Origin: Roseiarcus sp963809245
Lineage (GTDB): Bacteria > Pseudomonadota > Alphaproteobacteria > Rhizobiales > Beijerinckiaceae
Reading direction: 5' to 3'
NCBI GenBank assembly: GCA_963809245.1
Contig: CAWEIU010000001.1
Span: 124,001-188,000 of the forward strand
DNA: 64,000 nucleotides
The notes beneath the pieces were generated by a model. It made no database searches and was not told where the DNA came from. It worked only from the letters and a program-made list of their open reading frames with translations. This document shows positions 56,044-64,000 of this stretch, one piece after another; the first letter of the stretch is position 1; every line of letters begins with the position of its first letter. The position numbers and the translations under genes are program-made.

Positions 56044-57672
56044 TTACACCAGTCGGCTCTGCGCCTTGGCGGCGGCGATGAAGCTCGCGAAGAGCGGATG
56101 CGGCTCGAAGGGGCGCGACTTCAGCTCGGGATGATACTGCACGCCCACGAACCACGGATGATCGGTGAGCTCGATCGTTTCCGGCAGCAAGCCGTCGGGC
56201 GACATGCCGGCGAAGATCATGCCCTTCGCCTCCAGGCGCTCGCGATAGGCGGTGTTCACCTCGTAGCGGTGACGATGGCGCTCGGAGATTTCGGTCGCGC
56301 CGTAGATTTGGGCGATGCGCGAGTCGGGCTTGAGCTGCGCCTTGTAGGCGCCCAGGCGCATCGTGCCGCCGAGGTCGCCGGAGTTCTGGCGGCGTTCGAG
56401 TTCGTTGCCGCGCAGCCATTCCGTCATCAGGCCGACCACGGGCTCGTCGGTCGGGCCGAATTCGGTGGAATTCGCGCCCTCCAGGCCGGCGAGCGAGCGG
56501 CATGCCTCGATCACCGCCATCTGCATGCCGAAGCAGATCCCCAAATAGGGCACCTTGCGCTGGCGCGCGAAACGCGCCGCGAGGATCTTGCCCTCTGCGC
56601 CGCGGGCGCCGAAGCCGCCGGGGACCAAGATGCCGTTGACGCCCTCGAGATGCGGCGCGGGATCGGCGCTGTCGAAGATTTCGCTTTCGATCCAGTCGAG
56701 CTTGACCCTGACCTTGTTGGCCATGCCGCCGTGCGTCAGCGCCTCGATCAGCGACTTATACGCGTCCTTGAGGCCGGTGTATTTGCCGACGATGGCGATC
56801 GTCACCTCGCCTTCGGGGCTGTGATAGGAACGGGCGACCGCTTCCCAGCGCTTCATGTTGGGCTTCGGCGCCGGTTCGATGCCGAAGGCGGCGAGCACTT
56901 CGCGATCGAGCCCGGCGGCGTGGTAGGCGGCCGGCACGTCGTAGATCGAAGTGACGTCGCGCGCTTCGACGACCGCGCTCTCGCGCACGTTGCAGAAGAG
57001 GCCGAGCTTGCGCCGCTCCTCGCGGGGAATCTCGCGGTCGGTGCGGCAGAGCAGGATGTCGGGCTGGATGCCGATCGAGCGCAGTTCCTTGACGGAATGC
57101 TGGGTCGGCTTGGTTTTCAATTCGCCGGCCGTCGGGATGTAGGGCAGCAGCGTCAGATGGATATAGACGGCGTGGCTGCGCGGCAGATCGTTGCCGAGCT
57201 GGCGGATCGCCTCGAAGAAGGGCAGGCCCTCGATGTCGCCGACGGTGCCGCCGATCTCGACCAGCACGAAGTCGACGCCCTCATTGCCCTCGAGCACGAA
57301 TTCTTTGATCGCATTGGTGACGTGCGGGATCACCTGAACCGTCGCGCCGAGGAAGTCGCCGCGCCGCTCCTTGGCGATCAGCTCCTGGTAGATGCGCCCC
57401 GTCGTGACATTGTCCCGGCGGTTGGCGTTGCGCCCGGTGAAGCGCTCATAGTGCCCGAGATCGAGGTCCGTCTCGGCGCCGTCGTCGGTGACGAACACCT
57501 CGCCGTGCTGGGTCGGGCTCATCGTGCCGGGGTCGACGTTGAGATAGGGGTCGAGCTTGCGCAGCCGCACGGAATAGCCGCGCGCCTGCAGCAGCGCCCC
57601 TAAAGCCGCCGAAGCCAGACCCTTGCCAAGCGAGGAAACCACGCCGCCCGTGATGAAAATATAGCGCGCCAT
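56044..57672 (-). CDS. pyrG: CTP synthase
   Basis: 542 residues from ATG 57672 (MARYIFITGGVVSSLGKGLA). The synthetase half has LRKLDPYLNVDPGTMSPTQH and GETDLDLGHYERF-like sequence, and the glutamine amidotransferase half has VPYLGICFGMQMAVIEACR with the catalytic Cys and a late HPEL motif. It makes CTP from UTP with glutamine and ATP. Located downstream of rimO on the same strand, 116 bases away, and convergent with the LysM gene. Confidence 0.97.
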   Translation of the reverse strand: MARYIFITGGVVSSLGKGLASAALGALLQARGYSVRLRKLDPYLNVDPGTMSPTQHGEVFVTDDGAETDLDLGHYERFTGRNANRRDNVTTGRIYQELIAKERRGDFLGATVQVIPHVTNAIKEFVLEGNEGVDFVLVEIGGTVGDIEGLPFFEAIRQLGNDLPRSHAVYIHLTLLPYIPTAGELKTKPTQHSVKELRSIGIQPDILLCRTDREIPREERRKLGLFCNVRESAVVEARDVTSIYDVPAAYHAAGLDREVLAAFGIEPAPKPNMKRWEAVARSYHSPEGEVTIAIVGKYTGLKDAYKSLIEALTHGGMANKVRVKLDWIESEIFDSADPAPHLEGVNGILVPGGFGARGAEGKILAARFARQRKVPYLGICFGMQMAVIEACRSLAGLEGANSTEFGPTDEPVVGLMTEWLRGNELERRQNSGDLGGTMRLGAYKAQLKPDSRIAQIYGATEISERHRHRYEVNTAYRERLEAKGMIFAGMSPDGLLPETIELTDHPWFVGVQYHPELKSRPFEPHPLFASFIAAAKAQSRLV

Positions 57673-57788
57673 GGGACTCGACGTGTATCCGATCGGGATC
57701 GATTCGGCGAGGAGGAAATTCTCAGCCGCCGCCGAAACGCCGCAGGGCAGCCATGCGGCGAAGGACGGGGCAGGCCGGGTGGAACGCT

Positions 57789-59129
57789 TTAGACTGCGCT
57801 TCCCCACAAGTCATAGGCGTCCGCGCGCTCGACCTTCACGGTGACGATGTCCCCGGCGCGCAGCGGTCGGCGTGTTGCGATATGCACGGCGCCATCGATC
57901 TGCGGCGCGTCGCTCTTGGAGCGGCCCTTTGCCTCCCTGGCGCCACCCTCGTCGACGATCGCCTCGATGCGCTTGCCGACCTTGGCCGCCTGGCGCTTGG
58001 CGCTGATCGCCTGCGACCGCTCCATGAAACGCTTCCAGCGGCTCGCTTTGACTTCATCGGGCACAACGTCGAGGCCGAGGTCGTTGGCGCGCGCGCCGGC
58101 GACGGGCTCGTATTGAAAGGCGCCGACCCGGTCGAGCTTGGCTTCTTCGAGCCAGTCGAGCAAAGCGCGAAAATCCTCTTCCGTTTCGCCGGGAAAGCCG
58201 ACGATGAAGGTCGAGCGGATGGTGAGATCCGGGCAGATTGCCCGCCAGGCGCGAAGGCGCTCCAGCGTCTTCTCCTGATTGCCGGGGCGGCGCATCGCCT
58301 TCAGCACGTTGGGCGCCGCGTGCTGGAAGGGCACGTCGATATAGGGCAGCACATTGCCGCCGTTCATCAATCCGATAACCTCGTCGACGTGCGGGTAGGG
58401 ATAAACATAGTGGAGCCTGACCCAGGCGCCCAAGGTCGCGAGCTCGCGCGTGAGGTCGAGGAAGCGGGCGGCGACCGCCTTGTCGCGCCATTGGCTGTCG
58501 GCATATCGCAGGTCGAGCCCATAGGCGCTCGTATCCTGGGAGATGACGAGCAATTCCTTGACGCCCGCTCTAACCAGCTTCTCAGCTTCACGTAAAACAT
58601 CAGCGGCCGGGCGCGAGACGAGGTCGCCGCGCAGCTTGGGGATGATGCAGAAGGTGCAGCGGTTGTTGCAACCTTCTGAAATCTTGAGATAAGCGTAGTG
58701 GCGCGGCGTCAGTTTGACGCCCTGCTCGGGGATGAGGTCGACGAACGGATCGTGCGGCGCCGGCGCTGCTGCGTGCACTGCCGCGACGACGCTCTCATAG
58801 GCCTGCGGGCCGGTGATCGCCGAGACGTTCGGGAAGGCCTCACGGATCGCCTCGGGCTCCGCGCCCATGCAGCCGGTGACGATCACGCGCCCGTTTTCGG
58901 CCATGGCGGCGCCGATCGCCTCGAGCGATTCCTTCTTGGCGCTGTCGAGAAAGCCGCAGGTGTTGACGATGACCGCGTCCGCCCCGGCGTGGCTGCGCGA
59001 CAGCTCATAACCCTCGGCGCGGAGCTGCGTGAGAATGCGCTCGCTGTCGACCAGCGCCTTGGGGCATCCGAGCGAAACGAAGGAAATGCGCGGTGCGGCC
59101 TTGGCCGGGGCGGAGGTGGTGTCGGTCAT
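57789..59129 (-). CDS. rimO: Ribosomal protein S12 methylthiotransferase RimO
   Basis: 446 residues from ATG 59129. The N-terminal UPF0004 domain has SFVSLGCPKALVDSERILTQ, NTCGFLDSAKKESLEAIG and VTGCMGAEPEAI, which bind the auxiliary cluster; the radical-SAM core has KISEGCNNRCTFCIIPKLRG; a TRAM domain closes the protein. It adds a methylthio group to Asp of ribosomal protein S12. It is divergent from the exported protein at 59291. Confidence 0.96.
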   Translation of the reverse strand: MTDTTSAPAKAAPRISFVSLGCPKALVDSERILTQLRAEGYELSRSHAGADAVIVNTCGFLDSAKKESLEAIGAAMAENGRVIVTGCMGAEPEAIREAFPNVSAITGPQAYESVVAAVHAAAPAPHDPFVDLIPEQGVKLTPRHYAYLKISEGCNNRCTFCIIPKLRGDLVSRPAADVLREAEKLVRAGVKELLVISQDTSAYGLDLRYADSQWRDKAVAARFLDLTRELATLGAWVRLHYVYPYPHVDEVIGLMNGGNVLPYIDVPFQHAAPNVLKAMRRPGNQEKTLERLRAWRAICPDLTIRSTFIVGFPGETEEDFRALLDWLEEAKLDRVGAFQYEPVAGARANDLGLDVVPDEVKASRWKRFMERSQAISAKRQAAKVGKRIEAIVDEGGAREAKGRSKSDAPQIDGAVHIATRRPLRAGDIVTVKVERADAYDLWGSAV

Positions 59130-59290
59130 GGCCGTGCCTTGCCACATAGCGGGGCGCGGCGGCAAGGGTCGCCGCCCTAGGAGTCGCGTGCCGACGTCAC
59201 GCAAATGTCAGCGGCCGCCCCGCACCCGCAGCGATAAAAGTGGCATCGCCCGCGGAAGGCCCGCCGGCGAAACTGTGCAGGAGCATGACG

Positions 59291-59908
59291 ATGAATCACG
59301 CCTTCCGATTGGCCGTCGCCGCAACGGCGCTCGCGATTGCCGGCGGCGCTGAGGCCCAGCAGGCCGTGCCTCCTGCCGCCATTCGCGCCACAATCGAATC
59401 CGTCGCCGACGGCGGCGCCAGTCTCGTCGTCCATCGGCGCTCGGGCGAGACCGCGACCATACGGCTGAAGCCTGATGCGAAGGTCACGCTGGTTGTTCCG
59501 GCGAGCCTCGCCGACGTCAAGCCCGGCCTCTTTGTCGGCGCCGCCGCGCTGCCCGGCAAGGACGGCGCGCTCACCGCGATGGAAGTGCATATCTTCCCCG
59601 AGGCGATGCGCGGCGTCGGCGAGGGCTTCCGCCCATTCGACCTCGCCCCCGGCAGCACGATGACCAACGGCGCGATCGAGGCGCGGGTCGACGGCGTCAC
59701 CGGCCCGAAGCTCAGCGTGACCTATAAGGGCGGGCAGCAAGCCATTGATATTCCTCCGTCGACCCCGATCGTCGCTTTGACGCTGGGGGCACGATCGGAC
59801 CTCAAGCCCGGCGCCAAGATCGTCGCGCGTGGGGCGAAAACAGCCGACGGGACCTATGAGGCGGGCTACGTTCTCGTCGGCAAGGACGGCCTTACACCGC
59901 CGATGTGA
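59291..59908 (+). CDS. Exported protein of unknown function
   Basis: 205 residues from ATG 59291 (AGGAG seven bases upstream; an ATG two codons earlier is also in frame). A clear signal peptide, NHAFRLAVAATALAIAGGAE AQQ, is followed by a beta-rich domain with repeated DUF5666-like strands (IRATIESVADGGASLVVHRR, IEARVDGVTGPKLSVTYKGG, ARSDLKPGAKIVARG). The protein is periplasmic by prediction. No function can be assigned. Conserved small-protein families of this kind in Hyphomicrobiales appear next to metal-related or housekeeping genes. Confidence 0.7.
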   Translation: MNHAFRLAVAATALAIAGGAEAQQAVPPAAIRATIESVADGGASLVVHRRSGETATIRLKPDAKVTLVVPASLADVKPGLFVGAAALPGKDGALTAMEVHIFPEAMRGVGEGFRPFDLAPGSTMTNGAIEARVDGVTGPKLSVTYKGGQQAIDIPPSTPIVALTLGARSDLKPGAKIVARGAKTADGTYEAGYVLVGKDGLTPPM

Positions 59909-59977
59909 GTACGCTTAAAGGGGCTGTCGTTCCGCGCCTCGCTCCCTATATATTTATTGGAGGAGGCGCCGGGAACC

Positions 59978-60460
59978 ATGAGCGTAGCGTTCACACGGGA
60001 AGACAGCGCCCAGACGGCGCAGGAAGTCTCGCTGCCGGAGCGGCCGATTTCGCCGCACGCCAACATCGTCACGGAAACCGGCTGGACCGCCCTCGAGTCG
60101 GCGCTGGCGCATGCGCGCGCCGCGTTGGAGGTGGCGCAGCGGGTCGAGGACGCCGACGAGCGGCGCCACGCCGTCGATATGGCGGCGCGGGACGTACGCT
60201 ACTTCAACGAGCGCCTTCGCACCGCCCAAGTGTTCCCCCCGCCAGTCGAGTTCGATGCGATCGCCTTCGGCCATCGGGTGACGATGCAGCGCGACGATGG
60301 GCGCAAGCAGATTTTTCGCATCGTCGGCGAGGACGAGGCGGACCCTCGCAACCAGACGATCTCCTATGTCTCGCCGCTGGCGCGCGCGCTGACCGGCAAA
60401 TCGGTCGGCGACGTCGTGCAGATGGGCGGGCACGACATCGAGATCCTCGCCATCGCGTGA
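59978..60460 (+). CDS. GreA/GreB-like protein
   Basis: 160 residues from ATG 59978, 12 bases after GGAGGAGG. It has a helical N-terminal part (TALESALAHARAALEVAQRV, RYFNERLRTAQVF) like the coiled coil of transcript-cleavage factors, and a C-terminal FKBP-like domain (AIAFGHRVTMQRDDGRKQIF, ISYVSPLARALTGKSVGDVV) as in GreA. The acidic tip that stimulates RNA cleavage is not clear, so it may be a Gre-fold regulator such as an Rnk or Gfh-type protein. It lies 82 bases upstream of tex. Confidence 0.75.
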   Translation: MSVAFTREDSAQTAQEVSLPERPISPHANIVTETGWTALESALAHARAALEVAQRVEDADERRHAVDMAARDVRYFNERLRTAQVFPPPVEFDAIAFGHRVTMQRDDGRKQIFRIVGEDEADPRNQTISYVSPLARALTGKSVGDVVQMGGHDIEILAIA

Positions 60461-60542
60461 CCTGTGGACAGAGCCGTCCCGCGTGGCGCCCCGGCGCCGG
60501 GGCCACTATCTTCGCGGTTCGATTCGCGAGGATAGGACTGAC

Positions 60543-62859
60543 ATGGCCGACGACACCAAACGCATCGCCGCAGCAATCGCCGCCGAGATCGGCGCGAAGA
60601 CCGAGCAGGCCGCTGCGGCGATCCAATTGCTCGACGAAGGCGCGTCGGTGCCCTTCATTGCGCGCTATCGCAAGGAGGTTACCGGCGGCCTCGACGACAC
60701 GCAGCTTCGCCTGCTGGCCGAGCGGCTCGTCTATCTCAGGGAACTGGAATCGCGCCGCGCCGCGATCCTCGATTCCATCCGCTCGCAGGGCAAGCTGACC
60801 GACGAGCTCGAAGCGCAAATCGGCGCCGCCGCCACCAAGGCGGAACTCGAGGATCTCTATCTCCCCTATAAGCCCAAGCGTCGCACCAAGGCCGAGATCG
60901 CTCGCGAGCGTGGCCTCGGGCCGCTGGCGGAGGCGATTCTCGCCGATCGTTCCGTCGCGCCGGCGGAACTCGCGAAGTCTTTCGTCGTCGGCGAGGTCGC
61001 CGACGTCAAAGCGGCGCTGGAAGGCGCGCGCGACATCGTCGCGGAGACGATCGCCGTCAATTCGGAGCTGATCGGCCGCCTGCGCGGCTATCTCAAGGAA
61101 AAGGCGTTCCTGCGCGCGACCGTCGTCGACGGCAAGCAGGAGGCCGGGGCGAAATTCTCCGATTATTTCGCGCATGTCGAGCGCTGGGCGCAGGTTCCGA
61201 GCCACCGCGCGCTGGCGATGCTGCGCGGGCGCAACGAAAGCGTGCTGTCGCTCGATATCGAGGTCGACGCCGACGACGCTTCGCCGGTCAAGCCGGTCGA
61301 GCGGATGATCGCCGATGCCTATCAGGTCGGCGGCGCCGCTCCGGGCGACCTCTGGCTGCGCGAGGTCGTTCGCTGGACCTGGCGGATCAAGCTCTCGCTG
61401 TCTTTGTCGCTCGATCTGATGATGGAGATGCGCGAGCGCGCCGAGGAGGAGGCGATCAGGGTGTTCGCCCGCAACCTCAAGGACTTGCTGCTCGCCGCGC
61501 CCGCCGGTTCGCGCGCCACGATGGGGCTCGATCCCGGCATCCGCACCGGCGTCAAGGTCGCCGTCGTTGACGCGACCGGCAAGCTCTTGGAGACCTCGAC
61601 GGTCTATCCCTTCCCGCCGCGCAACGACATCCGCGGCGCCCAGGCCGAGTTGGCGCAGCTCATCCTGCGCCACAAGGTCCAATTGATCGCCATCGGCAAC
61701 GGCACCGCGAGCCGCGAGACGGAGCGCCTCGTCGCCGACATGATGGCGCAAATGCCGACGCCGAAGCCGATGAAGGTCGTCGTCAGCGAGGCGGGCGCGT
61801 CGGTCTATTCGGCCTCGGCGCTGGCGGCGGCCGAATTTCCGGGCCTCGACGTTTCCCTGCGCGGCGCGGTCTCGATCGCGCGGCGCTTGCAGGATCCGCT
61901 CGCGGAACTCGTGAAGATCGAGCCCAAGTCGATCGGCGTCGGGCAATATCAGCACGACGTCGATCAGCATCGGCTCGGCCGTTCGCTGGAAGCCGTGGTC
62001 GAGGACGCGGTGAACGCGGTCGGCGTCGATCTCAACACCGCCTCGGCGCCGCTTCTCGCGCGCGTCTCGGGTCTCGGCGCCTCGCTCGCGGATGCGATCG
62101 TCGCCCATCGCAACGCCGAAGGGCCGTTCGCCAGCCGCAAGGATCTTCTGAAGGTCAGCCGCCTCGGACAGCGGACGTTCGAGCAATGCGCCGGCTTCTT
62201 GCGGATCCGGGATGGCGCCGAGCCGCTCGACGCGTCGTCCGTTCACCCCGAGGCCTATGGCGTCGCCAAAAAGATCATCGCCCATTGCGGGCGGGACGTG
62301 CGCGCGCTGATGGGGGACAAGCAGGCGCTGAAGGCGCTCAACCCCAGCCTCTTCGTCGACGAGCGCTTCGGCCTGCCGACGGTGCGCGACATCATCGCCG
62401 AATTCGAGAAGCCGGGCCGCGATCCGCGTCCGGAATTCAAGACGGCGACCTTCGCCGACGGGATCGACGACATCAAGGACCTGAAGCCGGGGATGCGGCT
62501 CGAAGGGACGGTCACCAATGTCGCCGCCTTCGGCGCCTTCGTCGACATCGGCGTGCACCAGGACGGCCTGGTCCATGTCTCGCAACTCGCCGACCGCTTC
62601 GTGAAGGACGCGCATGAGGTGGTGAAGGCCGGCGACGTGGTGAAGGTCCGCGTCGTCGAGGTCGACATCCCCCGCAAGCGCATCTCGCTGACGATGCGCA
62701 CCTCGGAGCCGATCCCCCAGAGCCCCAAGGCGGAGGGAAGAGCCCGACGCCGGGCCGCGCGGTCGGCCGGGGGACCGCCCGGCGCCGCGCGGGCGCGACA
62801 GCGCGCCGGCTATCGGGGGCTTGGGAGCGAAGCTGGCGGAGGCCATGAAGCGGAGCTAG
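60543..62859 (+). CDS. tex: RNA-binding transcriptional accessory protein Tex, frame broken at 62735-62737
   Basis: From ATG 60543. The Tex N-terminus LLDEGASVPFIARYRKEVTG GLDDTQLRL, a YqgF-like domain (ATMGLDPGIRTGVKVAVVDA), two helix-hairpin-helix segments (LNTASAPLLARVSGLGASLA) and an S1 RNA-binding domain (AFGAFVDIGVHQDGLVHVSQ LADRF) are present. The C-terminus is out of frame after PQSPKAE; deleting one G from GGG 62735-62737 gives EEPDAGPRGRPGDRPAP and ends IGGLGAKLAEAMKRS with a stop at 62859, the usual Tex ending, about 771 residues. Read without correction the frame runs to 62939 and ends in a repeat. Confidence 0.88.
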
Positions 62860-63097
62860 GGGCCTTCAGCCCTCTCCCGCATAGCCAGCCAGTCGAACGA
62901 CGCGCGTCCTTTCGGACGCCCCTACGCGGGAGAGGGTGAATTTGTGACGCCGCTCAACCGTTCTCTTCCGCAAGGAGGGGACGGGCGCCAGACTTGCCGC
63001 CATTTTTCTTTAGCGACCCTGCGAAACTGCGGGGGGCGGCGCCACGTATGGATCCAGTCGGGGGGGACGTCAGACGAAACTCTGAAAGGACCGAGCC
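62860..63097. other. Gap with a small palindromic repeat, before a small exported gene
   Basis: About 240 bases. It contains the family B repeat at 62870-62936 and nothing else I can name. Confidence 0.4.
62870..62936. repeat. Short family B-like repeat (67 bp)
   Basis: CCCTCTCCCGC at 62870-62880 is the exact inverse of GCGGGAGAGGG at 62926-62936. It lies 11 bases after the corrected tex stop. A related arm occurs just before recG near 63432. Confidence 0.6.
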
Positions 63098-63376
63098 ATG
63101 CTGTTCTCCAAAGCAAGCGACCCCATTCGCAAGACCGGGCCCTGGCAAGCCGCGGCCTACGCCATTTTGCTCCTGCCCTGGTTTGGGGCGGCTTGCCCCG
63201 CGCTGGCCGGGAACATGGGCGATCCGTCCGAGCCGATGAGGCGCACCGCGGCGGCGTATCCAGAGTATTTCGGGCCAACGAACGATCCGCCCCCCGAACA
63301 GGCGCCCAGGCGCGTTCAGCGCTGCAAGAACCCGCGCTGGCTCGCTGCGACCGATTGGAACTGCAAACGGCGGTAG
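63098..63376 (+). CDS. Small exported protein with conserved-looking Cys pair
   Basis: 92 residues from ATG 63098, behind GAAAGGA. Residues about 17-40 (PWQAAAYAILLLPWFGAACP ALA) form a signal or lipoprotein-like signal segment, and the mature part is Pro/Arg-rich with two late Cys in VQRCKNPRWLAATDWNCKRR. No family is recognised. The plausible ribosome site and signal peptide support a real gene. Confidence 0.5.
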   Translation: MLFSKASDPIRKTGPWQAAAYAILLLPWFGAACPALAGNMGDPSEPMRRTAAAYPEYFGPTNDPPPEQAPRRVQRCKNPRWLAATDWNCKRR

Positions 63377-63465
63377 AGCCGTCGCCATCTCCGCTTGCAT
63401 CGACGACAGTCGGGCTCGCGCGCACCCTCTCGCCGGGAGAGGGCCATTCGCGCTAATAGGGGATC

Positions 63466-64000
63466 ATGCGGCCCGCTCTGCTTGATCCCCTTTTCGCGCC
63501 CGCCGGCGCGCTTGCCGGCGTCGGGCCGAAGAACGCCAAGCTGTTCGACAAGTTGCTCGGCCGTCCGCAGGGCGCCCGGGTGCTGGACGTGCTGTTTCAC
63601 CTGCCGTACGCCGCGCTCGACCGGCGTGCGCGGCCGAAGATCGTCGATGCGCAGCGCGACGCCATCGCCACCATCGAGGTGAGGGTCGTCGAGCACCGGG
63701 CGTCCGCCGCCGCGTTCGAAGGCGCCGTTCAAGGTGCTGGTCGAGGACGACACCGGCGACGTCGAACTGGTGTTCTTTCTCGCCAACCCCGAATGGATCA
63801 AGAAGCGCCTGCCGGTCGGCGCGACGCGCTGGGTCTCGGGCAAGCTCGAGATGTGGGACGGCCATCTTCAGATGGTGCATCCCGACCGCGTGATGGACGC
63901 CGAGGAGCTGGCGAAAATGCCGGCGGTCGAGCCGGTCTACGGCCTCACGGAAGGCCTCTATCCGCGCGTCGTCGCGAAGGCCGCCCAGGCGGCGCTGGCG
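63466..64000 (+). CDS. recG: ATP-dependent DNA helicase RecG, N-terminal part, frame broken at 63698-63700
   Basis: From ATG 63466 behind AGGGG the protein begins MRPALLDPLFAPAGALAGVG PKNAKLFDKLLG and VLDVLFHLPYAALDRR, the wedge-domain start of RecG. After VRVVEHR the frame is lost; deleting one G of GGG 63698-63700 continues RPPPRSKAPFKVLVEDDTGD VELVFFLANPEWIKKRLPVG and WVSGKLEMWDGHLQMVHPDR, the OB-fold. The helicase motor lies beyond the window. RecG remodels stalled replication forks and branched DNA. Confidence 0.88.
   Translation, partial: MRPALLDPLFAPAGALAGVGPKNAKLFDKLLGRPQGARVLDVLFHLPYAALDRRARPKIVDAQRDAIATIEVRVVEHRASAAAFEGAVQGAGRGRHRRRRTGVLSRQPRMDQEAPAGRRDALGLGQARDVGRPSSDGASRPRDGRRGAGENAGGRAGLRPHGRPLSARRREGRPGGAG

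Noticed and set aside
62860..62939. Tex C-terminal tail running to 62939
   Set aside because: The tail is translated repeat sequence; the alternate frame gives the expected AKLAEAMKRS ending at 62859.

Overview
The window is GC-rich chromosomal DNA from an alphaproteobacterium, most likely order Hyphomicrobiales (Rhizobiales). The evidence is the tig-clpP-clpX-lon-hup block, an uninterrupted fourteen-gene nuoA-N operon followed by birA and an RNase J gene, and smpB-dapA-slt. TPR/glycosyltransferase-type and TPR-sulfotransferase genes hint at the Beijerinckiaceae/Methylocystaceae neighbourhood; that family-level placement is inference.

Layout. 1-3.9 kb: start of a TPR protein running off the left edge, then an RpiR regulator, a class III aminotransferase and an Asp/Glu racemase-like gene in one transcription unit. 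3.9-8.1 kb (minus strand): a complete tripartite drug efflux operon (DHA2 permease, HlyD adaptor, outer-membrane lipoprotein). 8.1-13.9 kb: tRNA-Asn, NAD(P)H-hydrate repair enzyme, divergent HxlR regulator/quinone oxidoreductase pair, and a multicopper-oxidase-like protein that seems to lack its copper ligands. 13.9-21.4 kb: tRNA-Leu, protein quality control (trigger factor, ClpP, ClpX, Lon), HU and tRNA-Val. 21.8-22.7 kb: an exported ClpP/crotonase-fold protein and tRNA-Asp. 23.4-39.3 kb: complex I plus biotin-protein ligase. 39.4-41.6 kb: RNase J and methylmalonyl-CoA epimerase. 41.6-48.4 kb: accessory segment with a truncated MFS gene, a long TPR-sulfotransferase gene and an orphan type-ISP-like DNA methylase whose reading frame is broken and carries an in-frame palindromic repeat. 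48.7-64 kb: smpB, dapA, lytic transglycosylase, small exported protein, DUF892 protein, tRNA-Ser with an integrase relic beside it, LysM protein, CTP synthase, RimO, exported protein, GreA-like protein, Tex, a small exported Cys protein and the start of recG.

Two features cut across the window. First, at least three families of dispersed palindromic repeats sit between genes, including twice inside the nuo operon and once in frame inside the methylase gene. Second, several genes are broken by a single base, usually one extra base in a G or C run (rpiR, TPR-sulfotransferase, exported protein at 52.5 kb, tex, recG; a possible missing base in hxlR). In each the downstream frame continues the expected family sequence. 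That pattern fits sequencing or assembly indels better than independent gene decay, whereas the methylase and truncated MFS gene look more like real decay. No CRISPR array, intact insertion sequence or intact prophage was seen.
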